A DNA stretch of 64,000 bases. Origin: Syngnathus acus. Lineage: Eukaryota; Chordata; Actinopteri; Syngnathiformes; Syngnathidae. How positions within the stretch are numbered: the stretch's first letter is position 1; the number at the start of each line of letters is the position of its first letter. The position numbers and the translations under genes were made by a program. Below are positions 1 through 12,492 of the stretch, piece after piece. The notes below the pieces were generated by a model. It ran no database searches. It had not been told where the DNA came from and saw nothing but the letters and a program-made list of their open reading frames with translations. Location of the stretch: contig NC_051099.1 of NCBI RefSeq assembly GCF_901709675.1, positions 5,208,001 to 5,272,000 of the forward strand, in the 5' to 3' direction.

Positions 1-2956
1 CATAGGTAAATAAAGCAAATTTAATTTAGATGTCGGATTGAAAAGAGCAAAGCAAGAAAGCATCTTTTTTTGAATTCCCTCTGCTGTTACAAAGTCTTTC
101 ATGTTTTGCTGTAAAAGAAATCAAACAAGCACCCGCAGAAGGTCCACACAGCATCAAAACGTAACTCAAGCTATGTGGTGATGTAAGCAGCCACATCAAC
201 TTTTGGATATTATTCTTTGCTTGATTGCAGCAGACACCTCCGCTTTCTTTCCTCACTTCCCTTCCTTTCCTTTCCAGCCACCGTGGAACTGAAACTATTT
301 GCCGTTCTTGCACTTCCACGCCAGACTGTTGTGGCTAGTGACATCATCACACAGGAAATCATGTAGCGGCATGGAAACCATGTAACCACGTAAAGCGCGA
401 GAGGTGCGACGATGATGATGATGAGAAAACGGAGAAGCACATGGAAGACAAAGTGGCCGCATCTTTGCCACTGCGTGACAAAGAGCTGGCCCGCTTTAAG
501 AGGATTATCTAAGATGCAAGAGGCCAAAAGTATACAAGTGCTTGTCCAAGAGGATGCATCTTTGTTTTGGGGCATTCCTGGAGTGACAGCTTGACACGTA
601 TGACGCAAGCATTAATCTGCACACCCCCCTCCCACCCCCAGCATGCGATTATCTGGCAGCCTTCAAATTACCACTATGTGGGGGGGCGGCGGCTATAAAA
701 GAGATCAAGGTTGACTTACTGATCAAGCAAATAACTTTAAGTGCCCAGCGTCTGCCTCATATTCTCTGGAAAAAAAAAAATACATTTAATCCCCTCTTTA
801 TGATAAACTCTTGTCGTGTGGGACCAACTCGAAGATTTAAAGTTTCAAAGCTAACTCAAATTGAATTAGTGGCACCCAAAATAATAAAAAAAAGCAAATT
901 GAATAAAAGTATCCGTGTGCTCTCCGGTAATTTTGAGCTCAAATTGCTTTTTAGTACAGGGAAATAAGAAAAGAACCTTATATGTCGCAGTGCACAGTAA
1001 CACTGCAGCCTTGTCTGCGTCACATTCTCAGTCGTAAAAAAAAAAAAAAAAAAAAGCGGGTCGTCAGCTGAGCTGAAATGAAAGTGGCTATTGGCATTTA
1101 CCACCTCCTCCCTTCAGCAAACACCATTTATATACAAACTACGAGTGTGTGTATTGAAAGGCATATTTAAAATAAAATCAAACACTTGATTTGGAGGCCT
1201 GCAATTGCCATTACAAAAAATTCTTCCTGCTTGATCGTGCTGTGTGCAATTTCATTGTTGTGAGGCAGAATAGCTCCGGTCCGTGTCTGGGATGGTCACC
1301 CTCCGTCTCACTGACAATGCTTTAGTGATCCATGCACACACAACACACACACTACAGTCATGGCTATTGGTACAAAGCCCTTTTGACGTTCAGGAGCAAG
1401 GGGTGGGGGGGGTGTGGCATTTTAACGCTGCTTGCATTCTCCATCTACTTTCTTCAAACTGCCCTTCCACTGTTGCATCCCCCCTCTGCTTACAACACCC
1501 TTCTCTCATTCATCCCTGGAAGGGTGGTCGGGTGTGTGTGTGTGTGGGGGGGACCCATTTATTTTGTGTGTTTGCTTTTTCTATGGGTGTGCACTCATGC
1601 CTGCTTAATTGACATTAAGATCTACGACTTGGGATTAGGTACCTGCTACTGAGTGAGAAAATGACTTCGGGACATGTAGAAAGTAAAAATCAAGATTTGC
1701 GATGGAGACACTGTGGTGGTTAGATTCCACCATCTAATTATGTCGCTTCGCCAGCAGGGGAGAAGAGAGAAAGCTTCGTAGATAGATTGCAGATAAGCTC
1801 ACGCTGTATGTTTGGTGCACATGAGTTCTTTCCCTGCACATTATGACCATGCATAATGCAAAACTCGGCCGAGTTCAGGTGGCCGCACCCACCAAGTGAC
1901 CCATCATCACCTGCTAGTTTGTCACTTTAGATTTTTTCACCTATGAATTTCTAAGTGATGGTGAGACTGATGTGGGCATCTCCGTATGGGTGTTGCTAAC
2001 TGCAGCGATCATCACCCTCTTAAGGCTCCGCCTCTTTACAGCGAACAGATTGGACCCGGAGCCCTCAGGATGCTGAGGTCACTTAGCAAGTGCACACCGT
2101 GTAGGACATACTCCTCCTTCATGCTTGCTTTCTGTCGGAATCTCAAAATCCTCTTGCTTAGACTGCATTGATAACATCTCCGTGTAACAATGTCGCATTG
2201 TTTTTAGCGGTGACTGCAAAAAAGGGTAAATCAAAACTCAGGAATGAATTCCTTTATACGGCTAAACCTACAATTACACTTCCCTCCATTCTTTGGTGCT
2301 GCAGCAATATTGTTAACTCATTCACTACCAAGAATACAATGTCCGGAATTTATTACTTGGGGGGAAAAAGTGGACTTTGATTCCATTTTATAACCATCAA
2401 TTTTGATTCAAAAAAAAAAAAAGCACATCCTTCATATTCATTTCTGTTTAAATTTCAGTTTGGATTTCACAAAGATCATTCCAGTGACCAAGAAGGCTTA
2501 TCACCACATGGCTTCATCTCATCATCATCTCACAGCAAGCTGCAGCACATAATATTGAACTACCACCTCCATCCCCCCAAGAACATTTATCCCCCTCCTT
2601 CAGATCCATCTTAAACATTTATCAACCATCATCGACGTGCCACACACGGTTGTGCATGGCTACAGAGGATCGATCAGTGATTATCTGCGGAATATCAATG
2701 ATCACTGTGGAGCGTTTCCTTGAGAAATAACGAAGGCGCGTCAGTTTGATTGTATCAGCGCAAAGTCCACGAGCGAGGAAATAACACGGCAAGTGTATGT
2801 CCACTACGCCGAGGCGATCCCATTGTTCCGCCCGTCTGAGCTTGAGATGACTCAAGATACTCAAGACGCTTCCAGCCAATTAACGCACGGAGCAAAAAAG
2901 AAAACGAGTAGAATATGATTCATAATATTTAATAAATAAATAAAAGAAGCTCTTAC
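1..2956 (-). other. spns2 intron 1 (5' part)
   Basis: This stretch follows the exon 1 donor of spns2 on the minus strand. I see no exon with a good acceptor, donor and family match. It holds poly-A and poly-T runs (for example 1036-1054), short TG-rich tracts near 1533-1550 and a weak CTCF-like motif near 1749-1764. The short open frames here look random. Confidence 0.6.
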
Positions 2957-3188
2957 CGGCTACTGTGCATCTGTCCATGTAATTGAGGACGTTCCCGAAG
3001 CTGAGGATCACAGCAGCGACCACCGGCGAGCGACATCGGAGCAGCGCAGCGCGAAATTTCTGTCCGGGTTTGCAGGCGTGGAGGTCCGGGTTGGATTTGA
3101 GTGCGGGGCTCATGCTGCCAGACAGCGTGCGCACTTCATCCAAATTACTGCAGCCTTCCAGCTCGCATCCATCACCTTCCACGCACAT
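2957..3188 (-). CDS. spns2: Spinster homologue 2 (sphingosine-1-phosphate exporter), first coding exon, partial
   Basis: This is coding exon 1 of a major-facilitator transporter. It reads MCVEGDGCELEG from the ATG at 3188 to LNYMDRCTVAG, giving 77 codons plus one base, followed by a GTAAG donor at 2956 (phase 1). Known for the family: Spns2 exports sphingosine-1-phosphate across the plasma membrane. The DEVRTLSGS stretch and the start of the first membrane helix, with the NYMDR acidic/basic pair, match vertebrate Spns2, and the exon ends at the same place and phase as exon 1 of the neighbouring spns3. No further spns2 exon is visible between 1 and 2956, so the rest lies beyond the left edge. 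The paralogue call rests on the N-terminal sequence and on its position next to spns3. Confidence 0.9.
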
Positions 3189-3600
3189 TCTGGTGCAAAG
3201 TGGCTGGAGGAGAAAAAAAAAAAAAAACTCAAGAGGGAGGGGAGGGATACTTGAACAGCGACCACAGTGAGCGGTGAAATTAGTCGCTGTGGAAGTGTTG
3301 TCTGGAAAGCTGGAGCGCAGGATGAGCTCTTCTCGGGATCATATTTTTCCACCAGTGTGTAGTGACTGAGGGCCAGTGCGCTCCTGAGTTGTCTTTTTCC
3401 CCCCCCCCTGTCAACGAGTCGAGCGCAAGGGGCGTGGCCAGGCAAGTAAACTGCGCCCCTCTGCGCCCTTCAGCCAATGATAGAAGCGCACCTGATTGAG
3501 CTGCAGATGCACAAGAAACAACTGCAAACCCGAGTGAGGATGGGCAGGAGAAGATAACCGAAGCTTGAGTGTGCAGGAGTGGGTGTGACTTCATTTGTTA
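3189..3600 (-). promoter_or_regulatory. Putative spns2 5' UTR and promoter
   Basis: This is the region immediately upstream of the spns2 start codon. It contains a GGGGCGTGGC-type SP1/KLF box at about 3430-3439 and a CCAAT box at about 3473-3477 (read on the plus strand), spaced like a vertebrate promoter. The transcription start cannot be fixed from sequence alone, so this is inference from position and motifs. Confidence 0.4.
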
Positions 3601-3887
3601 AATGATTAACGTTGCTGTCACATTTTATGGGGATAAATGAAAAGAAATGAGGTCAGCGTCACCTGTGGCGATATTCGACCCTCACCAATTTGTCAATCTT
3701 CAAACTTCATCTTGCAGCCTTGGTGGAGACTTCAAATTTATTCCCGTCGTTCGTTGACAAATTAGGGAATAAGATGCTTGTATGCAATGTAAATGCTTTT
3801 CTTGAGTATTTTAATGAGAAAATGTTGTTTTCGGTAGATTGATTCTGGCCAAATGTAGCCAGTGAGTGTTTTGTGAATGATTTAAAC

Positions 3888-4213
3888 CACAGGTGTCAAA
3901 CTCAAGGCCCGAGGGCCAGATACGGCCCGCCACATCATTTTATGTGGCCCGCGAAGACAAATTGTGCATCAAATTCGTGTGTCATTACTAGAATTGCAAA
4001 TTGTCTTCACTTTTAATATCTTTTTTTTTTAAATATTTGACCAGTTTTTATTCGTCTGATTTGAAAACGAGTTATTTGTCAGTTGTTTTGTAGCTTTTAC
4101 TATATATAATATGAGGTGCTCATAGATTTATTTGGGTTGACAGTCATAATGGCCATCTGAAAGAAGCTATGACTATAATGCGGCCCGCCAAAAAAATGAG
4201 TTTGACACCCCTG
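3888..4213. mobile_element. hAT-type non-autonomous DNA transposon (MITE), 326 bp
   Basis: The ends are terminal inverted repeats: the left end starts CACAGGTGTCAAACTCA, and the right end, reverse-complemented, starts CAGGGGTGTCAAACTCA (15 of 17 identical). The element is flanked on both sides by the direct 8-bp repeat ATTTAAAC (3880-3887 and 4214-4221). An 8-bp target-site duplication is the hallmark of hAT transposition. There is no transposase ORF inside, and GGCCCG motifs near both ends are typical of this MITE type. It lies between spns3 and spns2. Confidence 0.9.
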
Positions 4214-4221
4214 ATTTAAAC

Positions 4222-6978
4222 AGTCAATGTTTCAAATGCATCTAAAGTGGAGACATTGAATCTTGGCATCTTTCAGCCATGAAGGCTTAGTGTTTGGGTG
4301 GTTGCCTTGCTCTGTCCTGCAGGCTTTTGGCATTGTCTGGCCCGCACAGTTGAGGTCTGAATGATTCCCCCAAGAACTCATCATTGTAATTTAGTCTTGT
4401 GTTGACTCTGTGTATGTACTGCTATTAGGTCATAATGATTTTTTCAATGGTTAACTCAGCAGACTGAGTAAGGGAAAATTCAAGAAGCCCAAAGCAGACA
4501 GTCGTCTCATGTGGAAAGCTTAGGAGGGAGCCCCTCAAGCACAGTTGTTCCACTACTCTCCCTCTGCACCCCCTTTTTTTTTCTTTCTTTGAGTTGTTTG
4601 ATATGCTGCTCGTGTCTTTGGGATCCAGTGTGTTTTTCCCTTCAAACAGAATAGCTTGGTGGACCTGGACCTACCTCAGGCACTTTTTCTGCTATGTGGC
4701 CCAGAGCCACCCAGCACTCATTCTCTGAAGCTTTCCTTCCTGTCTGTGCTCAGGGCCGAGCCTCCAGTGCAGGATGGGAGATAACTCGGCTAATCGTCGG
4801 GCACAGCGGCTGCGAGATGATAAGGCCCGAGTCTTGCTGCATTTTAAATTAAAAATGCAAGTGACGTTTCAAAAATGCCCTGACACATGTTTTTCAGAGG
4901 AATTCGCCTTTTGGTGTACAGAACAATGTGTGCAGTAGTGATATGTCATCGGTTCATATTTGGAGGCTGGGAGGGGCACAACAAAAAAATAAATGACTCT
5001 TGAGAGGATTCCTTTTTTGGTAATCCACAAAGAGAGAATATTTTCTATGAAAAATGACTGTGGAATTAGTAAACCATTCATCTAACTTAAAAATACTTTT
5101 GTAATAATAATAATAATAATAATAATAAGTTGCAATTAGAAAATATCAAAAAACATTTCAGTTTCCTCAGAATATTCAAAACTCCTGCAAATAGTACGTA
5201 ATCAGCAATGTGGGGAAAATGAGCAACAGTAAAAGTAATTTCAATTGCGCAATATGCTTTAAGAAATAAAAAATATCAGCAAAACCAAGACCATATAGAG
5301 CAAATTTTTTGTCATTTCAGGTGATTTAATTCTTGGAATCCTGTACAGTCGACCAAACAATAGTTTCCCCCCCCAAATATTCTCATAATAACACAGCAGG
5401 ATTGTTCCTTTGTTGCTTCAATGAGTCATGTATACAGTCACTTTAATGCACACATTTCCCCTTCCTGCATTTATGGAACAATCTTTGGACCGAACGTGCT
5501 ATTTTTCCCGGGAACACAATGTACACTGAAGATCTGGTAGAAGTGACTGTACAGACTTCACAAATATTAACTAACCGGACTTGTTTTGCAAGACATGACA
5601 GGTTTACTCCATTCAACAAAGTGAATGGGTCTCGCAAAACCCTGATTAAGTGATTGATTGATCTTTGCGTACGTCTGTAGATACTGAGCAGTGCAAAGTA
5701 CAAAATACATTCATGTTGCACTTTGAGAGCAGCTGATTTTGAGCGCCATCCCACTTTTGTTCTCCTCCATTGCATTTGTATTTAAAGACGGAGCCGTCTG
5801 GGCTTGGATCAGCCTTGAGGTGTGGGCTGTGCCATGTTGACCTTTTCTCATCCAACGTGCCCTCCCGACCTCTGTGTTGTCTATGCCTGGCTGGAGCTCG
5901 CGAGAGCAACTGAAGCTGGCTGGGGGCAAAGCAGCTGAGGATTTCATCTGTACTGATACTGCAATAAAGCAGCAGCGGCTAAACGTGCTGCTCACGGGCA
6001 GACGGCATTTTTTTATTGGTCATTTGAATTATTCATTGGACAGCTCTCGCCATGCTCGCCGTGGGTCATCCGTCTCAATTGATACGTCTGCTGCGGTATA
6101 ATAATTTACGCCCCCGAACCCGAATAATTCCCGTTGAGTTGAATTCTCAAACTGAACGAAAACAACGGATATTTATTTATCGCACATGATCAGAATCGAA
6201 GGTCAGAACCGTGTGGCGGTGCAGTTTTTATTTATAGTCTTCATGGCTCTTGGTAATTACCACATTGCCCTTGGTTGCGTCTGTGAATCAGCTCCCGTCC
6301 GGCCCAGTGGCCAGCAGGCCTCTGGAAGAGGAATGCTAAATACATAGGAGCAGACGGCATGCGCCCGCCATTGTAGAGCAGACCGCAGAGTTGGCGGTCA
6401 TTTGCAATCCACACTGTGACTGCAAGTCATTTGTGTGACACTTGGATGATCTCGAGGTATTTGATAAACATCGGTAAGAAGCAGAAACGTGCCAATGCTG
6501 TGGATTGCTGTCCCAGAATGTGGGGGGAAAATATGAACTGAGGCATGTTTATTTTTTTTATCGCTCTTTTTTTTTCATTCCATTGTCCCCTCTCAAAGCT
6601 CCTTCTATCTAACTTCTTTTCCAATAAAATATCCATAGCTATACAAATAACCACAGAGGGGAGTGTATTAAAATCCGATGTTGCCCAGAAAAACTGTTCC
6701 AAATGGCCCAACATTCTGCACGACCCAGGAGCCGACCACACGGAGAAAAAAAAATGCTGTGTTAAATTTACTCGACTTTCTATCATCAAGTGGTTGCTTT
6801 TTAAGAGGAGAAGTAGTCCACTTATAAAACTTATTGGATCCAGATAATCTCGGTCTGTGTGACAATGTGACAAAATGAATTGATAAAAATAAAATCATCC
6901 GGATGTTGATACATTTTACAAGTCTACTTTCTGCTGACATCTGCTTTTAAATTAAAATTTTTAATTTATACTGATATA
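4222..6978. other. Intergenic DNA, spns3 to spns2
   Basis: No gene is recognised. The interval contains a TAA trinucleotide repeat at 5102-5128 and several A/T-rich tracts. A minus-strand open frame of 148 codons at 6427-6873 has no recognisable domain and is AT-rich, so I do not call it a gene. Confidence 0.5.
5102..5128. repeat. (TAA)n microsatellite, 9 units
   Basis: Nine uninterrupted TAA units are visible. Confidence 0.95.
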
Positions 6979-7220
6979 CCGTATTTTCCGCACTATAAGG
7001 CGCACCTAAAAACCTCCAATTTTCTCAAAAGCCGACAGTGCGCCTTATAATCAGGTGCGCCTTATATGTGGACCAATATTGAGCCACTACAGCAGGCGTG
7101 TCCAAAGTCCGGCCCGCGGGCCAAATGTCTATATCTTATATATGGACAAAGTTTTAAAATGGGCCATTCATTGAAGGTGCGCCTTATAATCCGGTGCGCC
7201 TTATAGTGCGGAAAATACGT
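6979..7220. mobile_element. TA-flanked MITE, copy 1, with nested hAT-like fragment
   Basis: The left end is CCGTATTTTCCGCACTATAA and the right end is its inverted complement with one terminal change. A TA dinucleotide lies immediately outside each end (6977-6978 and 7221-7222). Repeated GGTGCGCCTTATA blocks lie next to the ends. Internally, around 7091-7125, it carries a fragment containing GTCCGGCCCGCGGGCC, typical of hAT MITE ends, and copy 3 carries the same fragment. There is no coding capacity. The superfamily is uncertain; the TA flanks suggest Tc1/mariner-like insertion. Confidence 0.85.
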
Positions 7221-8066
7221 TAATTCATTTCTTTGTACGTTTCCTGCACTGAAGAGTTCTTAAAATCAGATGAATCAAGCAATCCCCCAAATAATAGCAA
7301 GAGAATAATCAATAGTTGCATCTCTTTGGTGAGAAATTTGTAAAATAAACTGCAACGCCATAGACGCCAATGTGATGTTATGGTCCAAAGAGGCCGCACT
7401 AAGAGGTTGGATGGGTGAAGAAGGTCTCTTCCTCAATGATGTCATGTCACTGCAGCAGTGTCCTAGTGATAAGCAACATCATATCCACAAATGTTTGCCT
7501 TCTTCTCTTATGATGGTCAAGGCAGGAAAAAACCTGCAAATGGAACAGATCACTGTGTATGACCAAGCTGCTTAATGGAAGTGCATTCCAAGCTGTTTTC
7601 ATGTCCAAATGCTCCCCGTCCTTGAGTAAACAGCGAGCATATCCGTTCTCCCTCATTGATCGACCCGGACAATTTATTAGCCATTGTGACAGTTTCCTGT
7701 GCTGCCACGGTCAACAGGGGAAACCAAGAGGTATGCAGATAAAGTGCTTCGAAACATGCTGCACAATGTCCATTGTGTTTTAATTGCAGGTCATACTGTT
7801 ACCTCTGCAATGTTTTCCACATACCTTTTGCTGTGCGTGTGTGTTTGCTTGTTTTTGCACATACGTGTCTGTCTGCTCGCCGTTTCCTCAGCACTGTGGT
7901 GAGTAATCACGTAACGTCTCGAAAATGACAAAAGTTTCAAGCGCAGAAATGTAAAAACAGGATATTCCGTGACTAAGCAGTTGGACTGTGAACAATTGCT
8001 TGGCACCTACAAATTGTAACTTGAGTGAAATGGGCTCTTTATGAATATTATTTGTACACAAACAAT

Positions 8067-8166
8067 GATGGATGGATGGATGGATGGATGGATGGATGGA
8101 TGGATGGATGGATGGATGGATGGATGGATGGATGGATGGATGGATGGATGGATGGATGGATGGATG
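8067..8166. repeat. (GATG)25 microsatellite
   Basis: Twenty-five perfect tandem GATG tetranucleotides run for 100 bp. The repeat is open in several frames and creates artificial poly-(GWMD) and poly-(SIHP) reading frames, which are not genes. Confidence 0.98.
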
Positions 8167-8486
8167 CTTAACAGCATAACTGAGGTGCACCTGAACACAC
8201 TTCCATCCATTATTTTTTTTTATTGGATCCGCAATTGGAACCCCCAGCAGCCTCATGTTAATCAATAAACCACCGCGAATGTAAAAAAAAAAAAAAGGTT
8301 GTGTTTTCATGGTGGGGGAGCAAAAAAAAAAATTGCAAAGCTGTTTTTTTTTTGTCACATCTGCTTACTAGAGAGAAATAATTATGTTTAATGGAGCTGC
8401 TCAAAACACACATGGGCCATACAGAAGAATAATGGACAATAGAGCAGCTCAACCCAGAAGGGCATTGCATTTTTAACAATGAAGTA

Positions 8487-8503
8487 GCAGCGCCATCTAG
8501 TGG
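8487..8503 (-). promoter_or_regulatory. CTCF-like motif
   Basis: The minus strand reads CCACTAGATGGCGCTGC, a close match to the vertebrate CTCF core. It lies between spns3 and spns2. Occupancy is not shown by sequence. Confidence 0.5.
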
Positions 8504-9137
8504 ACACTACAATCACACAACAATTTTGCGTCCCTCCAGACAGACGGATGATTTTTGAATGTGCCAAAGATACATACATAACCTGACAGAGGTCATTCGG
8601 AGGTCACTGCCTGCTGATGTTCTTTTTCTTAACACTCAGCATTATCTGCTTAGGGAAGGGATTTTCACATTTTGTTAAATGTCAGCAGAATTTGAAGGGT
8701 CTCATTTAGATGAGAAAGGCAAGATGTGATGATCGTGTGGAAATGAATGGACTATTATGAGATGGTAGTGTCAGCTTATTTCAAATTGGGGGGGGGGGGT
8801 GCATGATCATTGGAGAGTAATTAGGTTTAATTGACGTGTTTTTATTTATGGTTTATTCTATTTTCTCCTCATAATTCGTTTTATGGTCAAATAAAAGACT
8901 CAATATTGTTTTTGCTCAATTTATTGAAAATGCAGAATATTTAAAAACATGTTCTGTATCAATGATATGCAGTCTTACTGTTTTGCAATGTGACACAGAA
9001 TGGGTAAAATGATGATGCAAGCACATCTTTCTTGTTTCTGCAGCCCTTTGGAAAAAAAATAAAACTCCTCTTGTCATTTTCCAAATCCATCAGACCAATA
9101 GCTTTTGATTAAATTGACAGGATTGCATTGTCCCACG

Positions 9138-12100
9138 TTAGATATTCTGGGTATTGTTCATCTCCACGGTGGGCTCTGGTGAAGGAACTTGCAGGGAAGT
9201 CTCTACTCGTTATGCACAAGAAAAAAAAAAAAAGGTCAATAGAAAAGGCAAAAAAATGATATGTGATGTGAACAAAGTTGGGAGATCTCCCTCACAAGCA
9301 ACATGCAATTGAAATGGTGATGGGAATGTGGCAAATGCAGATCCAATCTAGGTGGACAATGATCCATTTATTTCTGCTTAAGTTAATTTTTAACTCAGTC
9401 ATAGAACTGGACTGACTGGCAATTGTTGGGTGAAGGAATTTGATTTCCATTAAAGAATGCTACCATATACAACAATAATGTAGGTCTGGAGTATTTGGAG
9501 AGTAATTTAATCTTTAAATTATTTTGACTGTCGTGCATAAAAAAAAAAAGATCAAATACCTTCAACCAGCTGTTGAGCTGTCATTCTGTCATCATTGATG
9601 TAAAGCGCAGTCATGAGGAAGAAAATCCCTCCGACGATGCCAACAAAAGGGCAAATCAAGAAGCTGTACTGAAGACTCGGGAAGCTCCAGTCAGTGGACG
9701 GAGGCTTGCTTTTCTGTATCGCGTCGGAGATCTTGCACAACAACACTTTGGGTTACTAAAGCTGCCATTAATTCAATTCAGAAGTTGTCTAATTGTTACC
9801 ACTCACTATTCCGATGAGATAAGGACTCCCGGCATCTCCTAGAAGGTGGCAGACTGTAATCTGGAGAGCTTCAGCTGTGCCTCTTCTGGTGGGTACAACT
9901 ACATACTACGGCAAAAGAAAAAAAAACTTGAAGTATAATTTCATTGTGTCTCATTTGGACTGCAGCACTTACAAGTAGCATATCAGCCAGAAGAGGCCAG
10001 TTGAGCGATAATAAGACCTCAGCTATGAAAATGAACACCTAAAACGAGATGGCGATGAGAAGAATTATTTTGAAAATGACTTGGGAATATTTCGATTTTG
10101 ACTTACATAAGTGGCTGGAATGCTTGCTGTAGCCACGAAGATGCTGATGAAGAGACACGGGACGGATCCGAGCATGCCACCAGCACAGATGAGTGGATCT
10201 GCATTGGGAACTTTGTCCCGCAACCATCTGGCTAAACCCGTGCCGATAAACACTCCGAGAATACCCGAGACCACTGTAATGGCGCCAAAGATAAGACTGT
10301 ACTGGGAGTAGAGGAAGACAACAATGTTGAAAAGCTGCACGGGGGTTTTGGGATTGAAAGATAATACGCAGAGGGTATTGCACACTGCACCTGTTGATGG
10401 CGTTGCAGGATCCTTGAGTGCATGGTGCGAGAAGGCCCTGAGACACCTGAGCCCTAAACAGAAAGGTGGGCATCCAGAAAGCCAAAGCTCCAGTAAGGAA
10501 GGCCATCGCAGTCACTCCCAGAGATGACCAGATGTAACTTTTACTTGGGAAAAAAAAATTGTCACGTGACCTCCAATAATCAACCAGAGCATTTTTCTTT
10601 TTTTTAACCGTCCTACTTTTTCAGAAGATACTTGACATCCTCCAAGTAAGAGCTCTGATGATTGTTTTCTGCAACCCCCCTAGGTGGATCCGGGCATAAG
10701 AGCACCACTAAAATGAGCCCCACAAGACCGAAAATGGGAGTGAGCTGTCAAAACAGTAACCAGACATGTGGTCATTGTCAGTGCTCTATTGATTATTTCC
10801 AGTTTCGAAGTTCTTACCCTGAGAGACCAGTGCCAGTCACCAGTCAGGCTCGCTATTGATGATCCGGTTATATAGCCAAGGCCACTAGAAGAGCGACAGG
10901 GTAAATAAATATCCAACATCATGGATTCAGAATATCCCACCTCCCAACAGGGATGAAGATGTAGAAAGCAGCAATCATGATGGTCCGTTGTCCTCCAGTG
11001 AAAAGGTCCCCAATAATTGTAGGAGCGATAGTGGAGTAACTAGCCTCGCCTATCCCGACCATGCCTCGTAACAGCACCAGAAGCCAAAAGTGCTTGACAG
11101 TACATAGAAGCACATGATTAGTCTGGCATGCTGTTACATAATATGTCTCAGTTCGTTTCCAGAACTTTTGAAGATTTTGCACATACCGACTCGGTAACAA
11201 AAGAGCTGCCGGTCGCCGTCACCAGCCACACGGTCAAACCGACAGCCATGATGTGGACTCGGTTGTAGCGGTCGCCGAGGTAACCGAAGAGAGGGGCCGT
11301 CAGCAGGAAGCTGCAGATAAAAACTGTAAGTCTTTTAGTATATCATGTTAAGAATGGAGTCTTTGTTTGAAGATAGTACCGTATTTTCCGGACTATAAGG
11401 CGCACCTAAAAACCTAACATTTACTTAAAAGCTGACAGTGCGCCTTATAGTCCGGTGTGCCTTATATATGGACCAAATTCCTAAATTTAAACTGGCCCGA
11501 AGCATTGTGTCATGAAATCAATCATAAGTGGCCCGCTGAAGACGATGAATCATGAATCAAAAAGACTATGGATCATTATTTTGTGATTATAAAGTAATTT
11601 GTTGCGTCTGAAGTTGAAATAAAAAAGATAAAATGGAGAATGATTTGATTTGGATTAAAAATCTGACATGATGCATTAATGGTGCGCCTTATAGTCCGGT
11701 GCGCCTTATATAAGGACAAAGTTTTCAAATGGGCCATTCATTGAAGGTGCGCCTTATAGTCCGGAAAATACGGGACATTAAAATAATACAATACAAAAAT
11801 CAGGGTGGGAAATTGTCTTATATGGTGTTGTTAGTCAACTCAAGGCCATCTTCATCTCACATTCCGCTTTTTGCTCACAGCACTTGAGTGACGACATCTG
11901 ACATCTAGATAGACTCACTTTGTTTCCTAAATATCACCCCCCCTCCTCCTCCCCCCAAACCACTCATGGTATCTTTCATGCTGTGAAATGACCACTGTAG
12001 CACAAATTGATGCAATCACAAGCTGCAAGTGAATTGCGGCATTTCCTTGTGAAGCAATGGAGGGTGGAGTGGGCCGCTTTCAAAATATACACTTAGTTAA

Positions 12101-12492
12101 GGACCTTCAAAAAGATCATTTTACCTGTCTGCAGAAGTCCAGCTGTACTGTCTTTTATATCAAAAAATGTCTGTATGTTGAGAAGTACACCTATGGGTAA
12201 GAAAAAGTTATTTGCACTTATTTGCACTCATTGACAAAGAGGAAAAATTGTCTTGTGTGCAAAAACCTGCAATTGTGTATCGCTCCATGTAGTTGAGTAA
12301 GTTGACATAGCAGAGCACAGCCACTGCGATGTGGGCTCGTCGACGTGATATCGCGGGTCTCTCGTCCAGTTTGGGTGTAAGTGAAGAAAGACTGTTGACG
12401 AATGAGCCATATTGGAGACCAGAGCTGGAACCCAGACTTCGCCGAGGTGCTGGTCCATCTCGCTGGGACTTGACTGATCCCTTCAGCTCCAT
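9138..12492 (-). CDS. spns3: Spinster homologue 3 (MFS transporter), 12 exons, 506 aa
   Basis: Coding exons (minus strand): 12267-12492, 12125-12190, 11187-11323, 10941-11092, 10818-10884, 10617-10744, 10391-10543, 10107-10296, 9973-10038, 9807-9905, 9560-9731, 9138-9202. All introns are GT-AG and the total is 1521 nt in one frame. The product is a 12-helix major-facilitator protein. Visible landmarks are [12 protein letters not shown] in helix 1, MFS motif A (GYLGDRYNR), [30 protein letters not shown] and [20 protein letters not shown]. The start [10 protein letters not shown] was chosen because it gives a normal-length cytosolic N-terminus; upstream codons in the same frame look non-family. 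Spns2 exports S1P and Spns1 moves lysophospholipids in lysosomes; the substrate of Spns3 is not settled. Helix 1 has Glu where Spns2 has Asp (YMER versus YMDR). It sits tandem with spns2, in the same orientation. Confidence 0.94.
11379..11773. mobile_element. TA-flanked MITE, copy 2, in spns3 intron 2
   Basis: It has the same inverted ends as copy 1, with CCGGAC in place of CCGCAC near both termini. Several internal GGTGCGCCTTATA-type repeats are present and the core differs from copies 1 and 3. TA flanks the left end; the right flank has diverged. It lies in the 801-bp intron between exons 2 and 3 of spns3. Confidence 0.82.

Larger units (their letters stand above)
7221..9137. other. Intergenic DNA and probable spns3 3' UTR
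   Basis: This lies downstream of the spns3 stop on the minus strand. A minus-strand AATAAA (TTTATT on the plus strand) occurs near 8919-8924, about 215 bp past the stop, and is a candidate polyadenylation signal. The interval also holds the GATG microsatellite and a CTCF-like motif. No further gene is seen. Confidence 0.5.

Noticed and set aside
6427-6873. 148-codon minus-strand open frame
   Set aside because: It is AT-rich with no family resemblance, overlaps another long frame on the opposite strand, and shows no splice pattern.
8067-8166. Possible CRISPR-like array
   Set aside because: It is a pure tetranucleotide microsatellite without spacers, in a vertebrate genome.
7888-8358. Open frames coding for repeated SIHP or GWMD units
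   Set aside because: They are translations of the (GATG)25 microsatellite; the flanking codons show no gene structure.
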